This document shows positions 1-5,852 of a stretch of 5,942 bases of DNA, in pieces. The stretch is from Candidatus Sodaliphilus limicaballi (lineage in GTDB: Bacteria > Bacteroidota > Bacteroidia > Bacteroidales > Muribaculaceae): positions 1 through 5,942 of the forward strand of contig JAGHSP010000233.1 of the NCBI GenBank assembly GCA_018065815.1, written 5' to 3'. The notes beneath the pieces were generated by a model. It was given only the letters and a program-made list of their open reading frames with translations, was not told where the DNA came from and ran no database searches. A program made the translations under genes and the position numbers. Position 1 is the stretch's first letter. Every line of letters begins with the position of its first letter.

Positions 1-16
1 TTATATAAAAGTGTTG

Positions 17-24
17 TAATTTTG
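17..24 (+). promoter_or_regulatory. Bacteroidota-type -7 promoter element for rpsA
   Basis: TAATTTTG matches the Bacteroidota -7 consensus TAnnTTTG. The partner -33 element (TTTG/TTG, usually 19-21 bases upstream) would fall off the left edge of the window, so only half of the promoter is visible. Transcription would be expected to start around 30-32, giving an rpsA leader of about 60 bases. The call rests on the motif match and its position before a highly expressed gene. Confidence 0.6.
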
Positions 25-33
25 CATCTGCTT

Positions 34-55
34 TTGGGGGGAACGAATCTCCCAA
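34..55 (+). promoter_or_regulatory. 5'-leader hairpin of rpsA mRNA
   Basis: Bases 34-41 (TTGGGGGG) pair with 48-55 (TCTCCCAA) as an 8-bp stem with two G-U wobbles and a six-base loop AACGAA (42-47). It lies near the predicted 5' end of the transcript and is followed by an unstructured A/T-rich stretch (61-90) that carries TTAACT-like repeats up to the ATG and has no Shine-Dalgarno sequence. In other bacteria S1 controls its own translation through the rpsA leader; a similar role here is inference. It could also simply stabilise the 5' end of the mRNA. Confidence 0.45.
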
Positions 56-90
56 CTGCGTAATTAACTAATTTATTAACTTTTATTTAA

Positions 91-1872
91 ATGAGCGAAG
101 AATTAAAAAATTCTCCAATCGCAGATTTTGACTGGGAAGCCTTTGAAAAAGGTGATACCAATAACAATCAATCTCGCGAGGATCTGGAAAAAACCTATGA
201 CGAGTCTCTTGGTTCTTTCAAGAACAAGGAAGTAACCGAAGGTACTGTAATCTCTATCAACAAGCGTGAGGTTGTAGTTAACATCGGTGCTAAGTCAGAC
301 GGCATCATTCCCTTTAACGAATTCCGTTACAACCCCGACCTGAAGGTAGGCGACACTGTAGAAGTGTTCGTTGAGAGCCAGGAAGACAAGAAAGGTCAAC
401 TCATCCTCTCACACCGCAAGGCTCGCATGGCTAAGAGCTGGGATCGCGTTAATGAAGCGCTTGAAAAAGACGAGGTTATCAAGGGTTACATCAAGTGCCG
501 CACTAAGGGTGGTATGATCGTTGATGTATTCGGCATCGAGGCATTCTTGCCCGGCAGCCAGATCGACGTTAAGCCCATCCGCGACTACGACGTATTCGTT
601 GGTAAGAACATGGAATTCAAGGTTGTCAAGATCAACCAAGAGTTCAAGAACGTTGTTGTTTCTCACAAGGCTCTCATCGAGGCCGAGATCGAGCAGCAGC
701 GCAAAGAAATCATCAACACACTCGAGAAGGGTCAGGTACTCGAAGGTACCGTTAAGAACATCACCACTTACGGTGTATTCATCGACCTCGGTGGCGTTGA
801 CGGTCTCATCCACATCACCGACCTCTCTTGGGGCCGCGTGAACAATCCCGCTGACATTGTTGAGCCCGACCAGAAGCTTAACGTCGTTATCCTCGACTTC
901 GACAACGACAAGAAGCGCATCGCTCTCGGTCTCAAGCAGCTCCAGCCCCATCCCTGGGATAAGCTTGATGCTAACCTCGCTGTTGGCGACAAGGTAACAG
1001 GTAAGGTTGTGGTTATGTATGACTACGGCGCATTCGTTGAGGTAGCTCCCGGCGTTGAAGGTCTCATCCACGTTAGCGAAATGTCTTGGTCACAGCACCT
1101 CCGCTCAGCACAGGACTTCATGAAGGTAGGCGACGTTGTTGACGCTCAGATCCTCGCACTCGACCGCGAAGAGCGCAAGATGTCTCTCGGTGTTAAGCAG
1201 CTCAAGGACGATCCTTGGGAGGCTATCGAGACCAAGTACCCCGTTGGCTCTAAGCACAACGCTAAGGTGCGCAACTTCACCAACTTCGGCGTATTCGTTG
1301 AGCTCGAAGAAGGCGTTGACGGCCTTATCCACATCAGCGACCTCTCTTGGACTAAGAAGGTTAAGCACCCCGGTGAGTTCACTCAGCTCGGTGCCGACAT
1401 CGACGTTGTCGTTCTCGAAATCGACAAGGAAAACCGCCGCCTGAGCCTTGGCCACAAGCAACTCGAGCAGAATCCTTGGGACGTATTCGAGACAGTATTC
1501 ACTGTAGGCAGCATCCACGAAGGCGTTATCACTGACCTCCTCGACAAGGGCGCAGTTATCAACCTGCAACCCCACGGCGTTGAAGGCTTCGCAACTCCCA
1601 AGCACCTCGTGAAGGAAGACGGAACTTCAGCTCAGCAAGACGAGAAGCTCCAGTTCAAGGTAATCGAATTCAACAAGGACGCTAAGCGCATCATCCTGTC
1701 ACACAGCCGCATCTTCGAAGATGAGCAGAAGCAGGAAGCTCGCAAGACCGCTAAGAAGGCTACAAAGCCCGCAGCTGAAGAAGCTGTAGCAGCAACTCCC
1801 GTTGAGAAGACTACCCTGGGCGACATCAGCAGCCTCGCAGCTCTCAAGGAGAAACTCGAGAAAGGTGAGTAA
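91..1872 (+). CDS. rpsA: 30S ribosomal protein S1
   Basis: Ribosomal protein S1 binds single-stranded mRNA on the small subunit and helps place it for initiation. The 593-residue product has six S1 (OB-fold) repeats at about 46-110, 127-194, 213-283, 298-371, 385-457 and 471-540. Repeats 3-5 show the canonical GVFIDL/GVDGLIHISDLSW pattern and end in LG-KQL followed by PW-D/E; repeats 1, 2 and 6 are more divergent, as in other S1 proteins, where the first two contact the ribosome. It is longer than the 557-residue E. coli protein because of an acidic N-terminal lead and an Ala/Lys/Glu-rich tail (about 541-593) ending in a short predicted helix (LAALKEKLEKGE). The ATG at 91 is chosen because it follows an A/T-rich leader and promoter. 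Codon use is strongly biased (CTC, GTT, AAG, ATC), as expected for a highly expressed gene, apart from an A/T-rich first 30 codons or so. It appears to be transcribed alone. Confidence 0.97.
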   Translation: MSEELKNSPIADFDWEAFEKGDTNNNQSREDLEKTYDESLGSFKNKEVTEGTVISINKREVVVNIGAKSDGIIPFNEFRYNPDLKVGDTVEVFVESQEDKKGQLILSHRKARMAKSWDRVNEALEKDEVIKGYIKCRTKGGMIVDVFGIEAFLPGSQIDVKPIRDYDVFVGKNMEFKVVKINQEFKNVVVSHKALIEAEIEQQRKEIINTLEKGQVLEGTVKNITTYGVFIDLGGVDGLIHITDLSWGRVNNPADIVEPDQKLNVVILDFDNDKKRIALGLKQLQPHPWDKLDANLAVGDKVTGKVVVMYDYGAFVEVAPGVEGLIHVSEMSWSQHLRSAQDFMKVGDVVDAQILALDREERKMSLGVKQLKDDPWEAIETKYPVGSKHNAKVRNFTNFGVFVELEEGVDGLIHISDLSWTKKVKHPGEFTQLGADIDVVVLEIDKENRRLSLGHKQLEQNPWDVFETVFTVGSIHEGVITDLLDKGAVINLQPHGVEGFATPKHLVKEDGTSAQQDEKLQFKVIEFNKDAKRIILSHSRIFEDEQKQEARKTAKKATKPAAEEAVAATPVEKTTLGDISSLAALKEKLEKGE

Positions 1873-1889
1873 TCACACTTGAACGCAAA

Positions 1890-1908
1890 GTCCCACATCA
1901 CGAGGGAC
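1890..1908 (+). other. Small hairpin in the rpsA 3' UTR
   Basis: GTCCC (1890-1894) and GGGAC (1904-1908) form a perfect 5-bp stem with a nine-base loop, just downstream of the rpsA stop codon and before the terminator. No T-run follows, so it is not itself a terminator. It may protect the mRNA 3' end or be incidental. Confidence 0.3.
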
Positions 1909-1917
1909 AAGCGCAAT

Positions 1918-1960
1918 AAACACAGCGCCGCCACACCACAGTGACGGCGCTTGTTTTTTT
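1918..1960 (+). terminator. Rho-independent terminator of rpsA
   Basis: AGCGCCG (1924-1930) pairs perfectly with CGGCGCT (1945-1951). The stem extends inward past a C-A mismatch through CAC/GTG (1932-1934 with 1941-1943) around a six-base loop. AAACA (1918-1922) can also pair with the following TGTTT across one bulged C. The T-tract runs 1952-1960 with a single G. GC-rich stem plus T-run 80 bases after the rpsA stop codon is a textbook intrinsic terminator and closes the rpsA unit. Confidence 0.92.
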
Positions 1961-1980
1961 GCATCAAGCCATCCCAGGCA

Positions 1981-2028
1981 TCCAGTAAAGGCGATATCCA
2001 GTAAAGGTGGCGTCCAGTATTCCGAGGC
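1981..2028. repeat. 16-bp-period imperfect tandem repeat (about 3 units)
   Basis: TCCAGTA occurs at 1981, 1997 and 2013, exactly 16 bases apart. Units one and two share their first 11 bases (TCCAGTAAAGG) and 12 of 16 overall; unit three keeps only the first seven bases before running into the palindrome at 2021-2039. There is no coding potential. Together with that palindrome it resembles a composite intergenic repeat; whether it recurs in the genome cannot be seen here. Confidence 0.65.
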
Positions 2029-2039
2029 ACTGCCTCGGA
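2021..2039. repeat. Near-perfect 19-bp palindrome
   Basis: TCCGAGGCA (2021-2029) and TGCCTCGGA (2031-2039) are perfect inverted repeats around a single central C, giving a GC-rich cruciform or RNA hairpin with seven to eight realistic base pairs. No T-run follows on either strand, so it is not an intrinsic terminator. On the + strand it is followed by a C-rich run (2042-2052, three CCC blocks). It may be a REP-like element or a protein-binding site; function is unknown. Confidence 0.65.
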
Positions 2040-2071
2040 CACCCTCCCTCCCACTTTTCTTCAACAAAAAT

Positions 2072-2102
2072 TTTGAAACTCAAAGAAAAAAAACTACCTT
2101 TG
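2072..2102 (+). promoter_or_regulatory. Bacteroidota-type promoter for the small lipoprotein gene
   Basis: TTTG at 2072-2075 (-33) is separated by 19 bases from TACCTTTG at 2095-2102 (-7, consensus TAnnTTTG), an ideal match in both elements and spacing. Transcription should start about 2108-2110. This places the ATG at 2111 almost on the start site and leaves a leader of about 22-25 bases before the ATG at 2132. Confidence 0.82.
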
Positions 2103-2131
2103 CACTCAAAATGCAACTATACAAAACAACA

Positions 2132-2455
2132 ATGAAAAGAATTGTTTACATATCAATAGCAGCACTCGCACTCAGCATCGCATCATGCGCCAACGATAAC
2201 GCCGACAATGCCGAAACACAGAACGACAGCATTATCGACTCACTCATGACCGAAGGCGACAGCGACGCACTCCATGAAGTGACCGGAGTAGTAATCGACG
2301 GAGCACGACGCAACATAGATCTGCAAGTCGGAGACGACACACTCAACTTCGAACTAGAGTCAAGCGAGGACGTCTCATGGGAAATAGGCGACACACTCAC
2401 AATACGCTACTACAAGCGCGAAACAGGCGACAGCGTAGTGGGAATCGACCTCTAA
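2132..2455 (+). CDS. Small predicted lipoprotein, function unknown
   Basis: The 107-residue product starts with a signal peptide of the lipoprotein type: positive MKR, a hydrophobic stretch (about residues 4-15) and a lipobox IASC with the modified cysteine at residue 19. The mature part begins with an Asn/Asp-rich linker (20-46) followed by about 60 residues of alternating hydrophobic and polar positions (VTGVVIDGARRNIDLQVGDD, then a WEIGDTLTIRYYKR segment), suggesting a small beta-barrel or beta-sandwich domain exported to the cell envelope. The ATG at 2111, which would add seven residues, is rejected because it sits on the predicted transcription start and would place MQLYKTT before the signal peptide. 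It appears monocistronic. I do not recognise a named family. Confidence 0.85.
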   Translation: MKRIVYISIAALALSIASCANDNADNAETQNDSIIDSLMTEGDSDALHEVTGVVIDGARRNIDLQVGDDTLNFELESSEDVSWEIGDTLTIRYYKRETGDSVVGIDL

Positions 2456-2484
2456 CCGCATTAGTTAGGGAACAAAACATTTTT
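2450..2484 (+). terminator. Weak candidate terminator after the lipoprotein gene
   Basis: Bases 2450-2456 pair with 2464-2470 (seven pairs, one G-U, loop CGCATTA), overlapping the stop codon. A run of five T follows only at 2480-2484, nine bases past the stem, which is further than in a typical intrinsic terminator. No better terminator is visible for this gene, so the call is tentative. Confidence 0.25.
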
Positions 2485-2613
2485 CAGGCAGCCACCTCGT
2501 CAACAAGACGAGATGACGGTTACACATATCTCTTGGAAACGCCGTCTTAATAAATTAATATAAGCCGGTTTTGTTTTGCTCAAAAACCATGATATGAAAA
2601 ATTCATCCAAAAG
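2485..2613. other. Non-coding stretch with small hairpins
   Basis: This part of the 348-base gene-free interval has no credible reading frame. It holds a perfect 6-bp hairpin (CTCGTC 2496-2501 with GACGAG 2507-2512, loop AACAA), a looser pairing of GACGG (2515-2519) with CCGTC (2542-2546), and small palindromes near 2567-2588 and 2594-2606 (ATGAA/TTCAT). No T-run follows the first hairpin and I find no promoter before these structures, so a small RNA cannot be claimed. Confidence 0.4.
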
Positions 2614-2646
2614 TTGCTATCGTTTCAGTTTTTTTTTGTATTTTTG
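2614..2646 (+). promoter_or_regulatory. Bacteroidota-type promoter for the three-gene glycan-type operon
   Basis: TATTTTTG at 2639-2646 matches the -7 consensus TAnnTTTG. The nearest -33-like element is TTG at 2614-2616, 22 bases upstream, one base longer than the usual 19-21. A T9 run (2629-2637) lies between the two. Predicted transcription start is about 2652-2654, giving a leader of about 150 bases before the ATG at 2804. I found no better promoter closer to the gene. Confidence 0.65.
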
Positions 2647-2724
2647 CATGAATTGTTACATTTTGCTTGTTTGATTTTGCGACACTGAAATAAGCGGAAA
2701 ACTACGACAGGGCAAAATCTCAAA

Positions 2725-2769
2725 CAACATTTTGTGGAACAGGATATTAAAATCCTTAACAAAATGTTG
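2725..2769 (+). promoter_or_regulatory. Long hairpin in the leader of the three-gene operon
   Basis: CAACATTTTGT (2725-2735) and ACAAAATGTTG (2759-2769) are perfect 11-bp inverted repeats. Nested inside, AGGAT (2741-2745) pairs with ATCCT (2752-2756) around ATTAAA, separated from the outer stem by an asymmetric internal loop (five and two bases). It lies between the predicted transcription start and the ATG at 2804, ending 34 bases before it. It may be an mRNA regulatory structure or, as DNA, an operator for a dimeric regulator. No T-run follows, so it is not a standard terminator. Confidence 0.6.
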
Positions 2770-2803
2770 CGGAATTTAGGTTATTTGCGATTTTCAACAC
2801 AAG

Positions 2804-3817
2804 ATGAATATTTGGTTTGATTTAACAAACTCGCCACATATAAACTTCTTCAAGCAGCTTATTGAAGAACTTAAAAGCGAAGGCCACGATGTGACTATCA
2901 CTTGCAGGCCACTGGCCAACACTATCGACCTGCTCGACTTGTATCACATGGAGTACACCATCGTGGGCAAGCACTATGGCAAATCGACGTGGAAGAAGGC
3001 CATGGGGTTCTTTGTGCGTGTGCTTGAGTTGTATAAATTCTTAAAGGGTAAAAAGATAGATGTGGGTATCTCACAAAGCTCTTTTTACTCGCCCATTGCT
3101 GGTTCACTGGCAGGTATTCCTACCATTTATACCAATGACAATGAGCATGCGGCAGGAAACAAGATTAGTTTCATCTTTGCCAACAAGGTACTCGTTCCCG
3201 AGTTTATAAGCAAGGAAAACGTGTGCAACGCATTAGTCAGCGAGAAGAAAGTAACGCAGTACAAAGGCGTAAAAGAGGGAATTTATCTGTGGAAAAAGTA
3301 TAAAGGCTTCAAGGCGACAGGTGACCATTCAAAAAAGATATACGTGCGCACCGAGCCACAGACCGCTCAATATTACAAGGGCAAAAGCTATTTCCTTGAC
3401 CCCGTATTAGAGTCGATCAAGGACGACTATCAGGTAATCATCCTGCCTCGCAACGAAGCCCAAGCCGAGCATTACAAGGGCGAGCAATACAAGGGTATTG
3501 TGGTTTGTGACAAGCCATTACAGTTTGACGAGATAGCCAAGGACTGCTTTATGTTCATAGGTGCTGGTGGTACCATGACTCGCGAAATGGCTGTAGTGGG
3601 CATTCCCACAATCTCGGTATATCAAGATGCCCTGCTCGATGTGGATAAATTCCTTATCGACAATGGCATCATGATGTATGAGCCCAAACTTAATGCGCAA
3701 CGCATGCAGGAAATACTAGCAAGCGCTCAGTCACGCGAAGCCAGCACGGCGATACTAGACAAGGGCGAGCAAACTTACAATTACATTAAACAACTGATTC
3801 TCAGCTACGAGAAGTAA
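2804..3817 (+). CDS. DUF354-family protein (GT-B / UDP-GlcNAc 2-epimerase-like)
   Basis: The 337-residue product has the hallmarks of the DUF354 family, relatives of UDP-GlcNAc 2-epimerases and GT-B glycosyltransferases that are often found in glycan gene clusters. Visible marks are the N-terminal FDLTNSPHINFF segment with a following GHDVTITCR strand (residues 5-35), YKGVKEGIYL (153-162), VRTEPQTAQYY (181-191) and the C-terminal GAGGTMTREMAVVGIPTIS loop (253-271), which corresponds to the nucleotide-sugar-binding region of GT-B folds. There is no signal peptide or membrane segment, so it should be cytosolic. Length is normal for the family and it appears intact. The ATG at 2804 opens directly into the conserved N-terminal strand; no Shine-Dalgarno motif precedes it. 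It is the first gene of the operon. Whether it is an epimerase, a transferase or something else, and its sugar, cannot be decided from sequence. Confidence 0.88.
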   Translation: MNIWFDLTNSPHINFFKQLIEELKSEGHDVTITCRPLANTIDLLDLYHMEYTIVGKHYGKSTWKKAMGFFVRVLELYKFLKGKKIDVGISQSSFYSPIAGSLAGIPTIYTNDNEHAAGNKISFIFANKVLVPEFISKENVCNALVSEKKVTQYKGVKEGIYLWKKYKGFKATGDHSKKIYVRTEPQTAQYYKGKSYFLDPVLESIKDDYQVIILPRNEAQAEHYKGEQYKGIVVCDKPLQFDEIAKDCFMFIGAGGTMTREMAVVGIPTISVYQDALLDVDKFLIDNGIMMYEPKLNAQRMQEILASAQSREASTAILDKGEQTYNYIKQLILSYEK

Positions 3818-3845
3818 TTGAGAAATTGAAAATATAATACTTATT

Positions 3846-4865
3846 ATGGATAAAGTACGCATCGGAGTTGTTGGAATGGGACGCATGGGCTTGACTCATT
3901 ATTCCATTATCAACACACACCCCTCTGTAGAGATAGTATCAGTCTCAGACACATCAGAGTTGATCTTGAGCATGCTCAAGAAATACTTGCCCAAGCTTAA
4001 TACCTATAAGGACTATAAAGAGCAGCTCGCTGCCGGTGACTTAGACGGTATTATCGTGTGCACACCCTCACCCCTTCACTACGAGGTGTGCAAGATGGCA
4101 AGTGAAAAGGGTATTGCAGTGTTCTGTGAGAAACCATTTACTACCGACCCCGTTAAGGCTGCCGAGCTGGCCGACATCTTCAACCAGAAAGGACTTGTAA
4201 ATCAGGTGGGGTATGTATATCGCTTTGACCCCGTGTTTAACAAGGTGAAACAACTGCTCAAAGCTCAGGCGATAGGTAAAGTGTGCCATGTGAAGGCAGA
4301 ATTCCTGGCCAACACCATCTCTAAACCACAAAGTGGAAAAGGCTGGCGCGCAAAGCGCGAGAACGGCGGTGGTGCTGTGTATGAAATGGGGTCGCATGTC
4401 ATTGACCTGCTGGAGTACTTCATGGGCAAGCCCGAGAAACTTGTGAGCTCCATGATGAACAACGTTTATAGCGAGAATGTTGAAGACGTAGTCTGCGCCG
4501 ACATTAAGTATGCAGGCGGTGTCACTGCCAACGTGCACGTCAACTGGTGTGATTATACATACCGAAAACCCATGATGAAGCTTGATTTCCATGGCACCAA
4601 GGGTAAAATACAGGCCGACCTGTACGGATACAAAATTTACCTCAGAGAGGCAAACAAGGAACTTGGCCTAGAAGAAGGCTGGACAACCGAACCCATGAAC
4701 ATGATTCCCGATCCAACCCCCTATTACGTGCGCGGTACAAGTTTTACTAACCAGCTTTACGCCTTTGCCGATGCGATACTCGAGGGACGTCAGAGCACCG
4801 GTTGCTCATTTGCCGAGGCAGCACAAGACCAGACGATATTCAAGGGTATTTTTGACAACGATTAA
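3846..4865 (+). CDS. Gfo/Idh/MocA-family NAD(P)-dependent oxidoreductase
   Basis: The 339-residue product shows the two-domain pattern of the glucose-fructose oxidoreductase / inositol dehydrogenase / MocA family, soluble enzymes that oxidise or reduce hydroxyl groups on sugars, nucleotide sugars or inositols. The N-terminal Rossmann fold has GVVGMGRMG (residues 7-15, GxGxxG); VCTPSPLHYE (71-80) and the CEKPF motif (94-98, K96 the usual catalytic lysine) follow. The C-terminal domain has GYVYRFDPVF (122-131) and the GGGAVYEMGSHVIDLL segment (174-189) with H184 and D187 in the expected GxHxxD arrangement. All key residues are present, so an active enzyme is likely. It starts 28 bases after the DUF354 gene, with an A/T-rich spacer and no Shine-Dalgarno, and so is probably co-transcribed. 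The substrate is not identifiable from sequence; the neighbours suggest a nucleotide sugar. Confidence 0.93.
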   Translation: MDKVRIGVVGMGRMGLTHYSIINTHPSVEIVSVSDTSELILSMLKKYLPKLNTYKDYKEQLAAGDLDGIIVCTPSPLHYEVCKMASEKGIAVFCEKPFTTDPVKAAELADIFNQKGLVNQVGYVYRFDPVFNKVKQLLKAQAIGKVCHVKAEFLANTISKPQSGKGWRAKRENGGGAVYEMGSHVIDLLEYFMGKPEKLVSSMMNNVYSENVEDVVCADIKYAGGVTANVHVNWCDYTYRKPMMKLDFHGTKGKIQADLYGYKIYLREANKELGLEEGWTTEPMNMIPDPTPYYVRGTSFTNQLYAFADAILEGRQSTGCSFAEAAQDQTIFKGIFDND

Positions 4866-4880
4866 TTCAGACTCATCACA

Positions 4881-5762
4881 ATGGAACAAATTGATAAAAT
4901 AGTTTTTGGCGACAATCAGTTCTTCGGTATCAATCACCGCTCACAGGAGAAAGCCGAAGAGATGATGAAGAGATTCAGCAAGCTTCAGAATATTCTTGAT
5001 GTCTATGACAACGCATTTGAGTGTGGCGTTAAGGCCGTGATGCTCAACAGCAATGAGCGAGCAATGGATATTTGCGACTACTTCCGCGAGAACAAGAGCA
5101 AATATGGCGATATCGCTTGGTATCCATCGATACCTTATCCCCACAAGTACGCCAACATGGTGAACGAATTGGGCATCTTCCCCGCAATCAATGAAGTGCT
5201 GTTCAAAAACAACTCTACGATGGGCGTGTTGAGCATGCTTGCCAAGGGTGCCTCGGCTGCATTTGGCAAAGACGCCATCAAGATGATGGAAATGCTTATT
5301 GATGTTGAGTACAAGATGTTCAAGGGACTCAATGTCAAGTGCCTATTCCTGCAAAACGTTATCACCGACCTTATCCTTGGATATGATATTCCTGACTTCT
5401 TCCAGCGCTACTGCGAGTTCATCCGCAAGAAATATGGTATTTTGCCGGGCTTTATCACCCTCAATATGCCTTACCTGAAAGCAAAATTGGAAGAATGGGA
5501 CATTGAAGACGTAGTAATCTGTTCAAGCATAAATGCGGCAGGCTTCAACATGCATCCATCAAAAGAAGAGTATGAGCGTGTCTTGGCAGAGAATGACCCC
5601 ACCAAGTATCAAATGATGGCAATGAATGTACTGGCATCTGGGTCAATCACTCCGGCTCAGTCATTTGAATATGTCAATGGGCTAAACGTGCAGTCAGTTG
5701 TGTTTGGAGCCTCATCAAAGGGACACATCCAAAGTTCTGTTGATGCAATTAACCTAAAATAA
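4881..5762 (+). CDS. Uncharacterised protein, probable TIM barrel with aldo/keto-reductase-like C-terminus
   Basis: The 293-residue protein is cytosolic by appearance (no signal peptide or membrane helix). Its N-terminus, FGDNQFFGINHRSQEKA (9-25), is distinctive. Alternating strand and helix segments follow: AFECGVKAVMLNSN (45-58), DIAWYPSIPYP (77-87), VKCLFLQNV (152-160), VVICSSINAAGFNMHPS (211-227) and MAMNVLASGSITPAQ (246-260). The ending SVVFGASSKGHIQSSVDAI (272-290) closely resembles the cofactor-binding end of aldo/keto reductases (S-V-x-G-A-S-S, then a helix). The canonical aldo/keto reductase DTAxxYG signature is not seen where it would be expected: the equivalent strand reads VMLNSNERA (53-61). 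A redox role is therefore uncertain. It begins 15 bases after the oxidoreductase gene and closes the operon; no clear terminator follows. I do not recognise a named family. Confidence 0.8.
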   Translation: MEQIDKIVFGDNQFFGINHRSQEKAEEMMKRFSKLQNILDVYDNAFECGVKAVMLNSNERAMDICDYFRENKSKYGDIAWYPSIPYPHKYANMVNELGIFPAINEVLFKNNSTMGVLSMLAKGASAAFGKDAIKMMEMLIDVEYKMFKGLNVKCLFLQNVITDLILGYDIPDFFQRYCEFIRKKYGILPGFITLNMPYLKAKLEEWDIEDVVICSSINAAGFNMHPSKEEYERVLAENDPTKYQMMAMNVLASGSITPAQSFEYVNGLNVQSVVFGASSKGHIQSSVDAINLK

Positions 5763-5774
5763 TAAGGGCGGGCA

Positions 5775-5805
5775 TTGTAAAAATCAAAAAGAATTTGTAC
5801 CTTTG
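5775..5805 (+). promoter_or_regulatory. Bacteroidota-type promoter for the tRNA-Gly unit
   Basis: TTG at 5775-5777 is separated by 20 bases from TACCTTTG at 5798-5805, a perfect -7 consensus (TAnnTTTG) with ideal spacing. It begins only 12 bases after the stop codon of the preceding gene. Transcription should start about 5811-5813, leaving a leader of roughly 70 bases before the tRNA. The -7 element is identical to that of the lipoprotein promoter. Confidence 0.82.
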
Positions 5806-5852
5806 CATGCCCAAGTTGTTAGGTGGCGTAAGGCCGATTTAATGACAAATTT

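Noticed and set aside
409..1071. 220-residue open frame on the minus strand inside rpsA
   Set aside because: It lies wholly within the conserved S1 gene, its composition (Val, Leu, Asp, Glu-rich, no motif) reflects the codon bias of rpsA read backwards, and no minus-strand promoter was seen. The same applies to the other antisense and out-of-frame openings in rpsA (for example 1105-1605).
2042..2052. G-quadruplex on the minus strand (three GGG runs with one-base loops)
   Set aside because: Only three GGG runs are present; the next run is only GG, so a stable four-tract quadruplex is not supported.
1632..2067. Minus-strand frames crossing the rpsA end, terminator and repeat region
   Set aside because: They run through a strong terminator and an intergenic repeat, show no protein family features, and lack a promoter.
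2485..2613. Small RNA gene in the long intergenic region
   Set aside because: Several hairpins exist but no promoter precedes them and no terminator follows.
2648..2674. Eight-codon frame just after the -7 element at 2639-2646
   Set aside because: Its ATG precedes the predicted transcription start, so it should not be in the mRNA.
2725..2769. Invertible promoter flanked by inverted repeats, as in phase-variable capsule loci
   Set aside because: The 11-bp repeats enclose only 23 bases with no promoter element between them; the promoter lies outside at 2614-2646, so inversion would not switch it.
2764..2820. 18-codon upstream frame overlapping the DUF354 start
   Set aside because: It has no supporting initiation signal or recognisable peptide features; it is mentioned only as part of the leader finding and is not called as a gene.
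4068..4592. 174-residue minus-strand frame inside the oxidoreductase gene
   Set aside because: It is fully antisense to conserved Rossmann and catalytic motifs, so it is a shadow frame.
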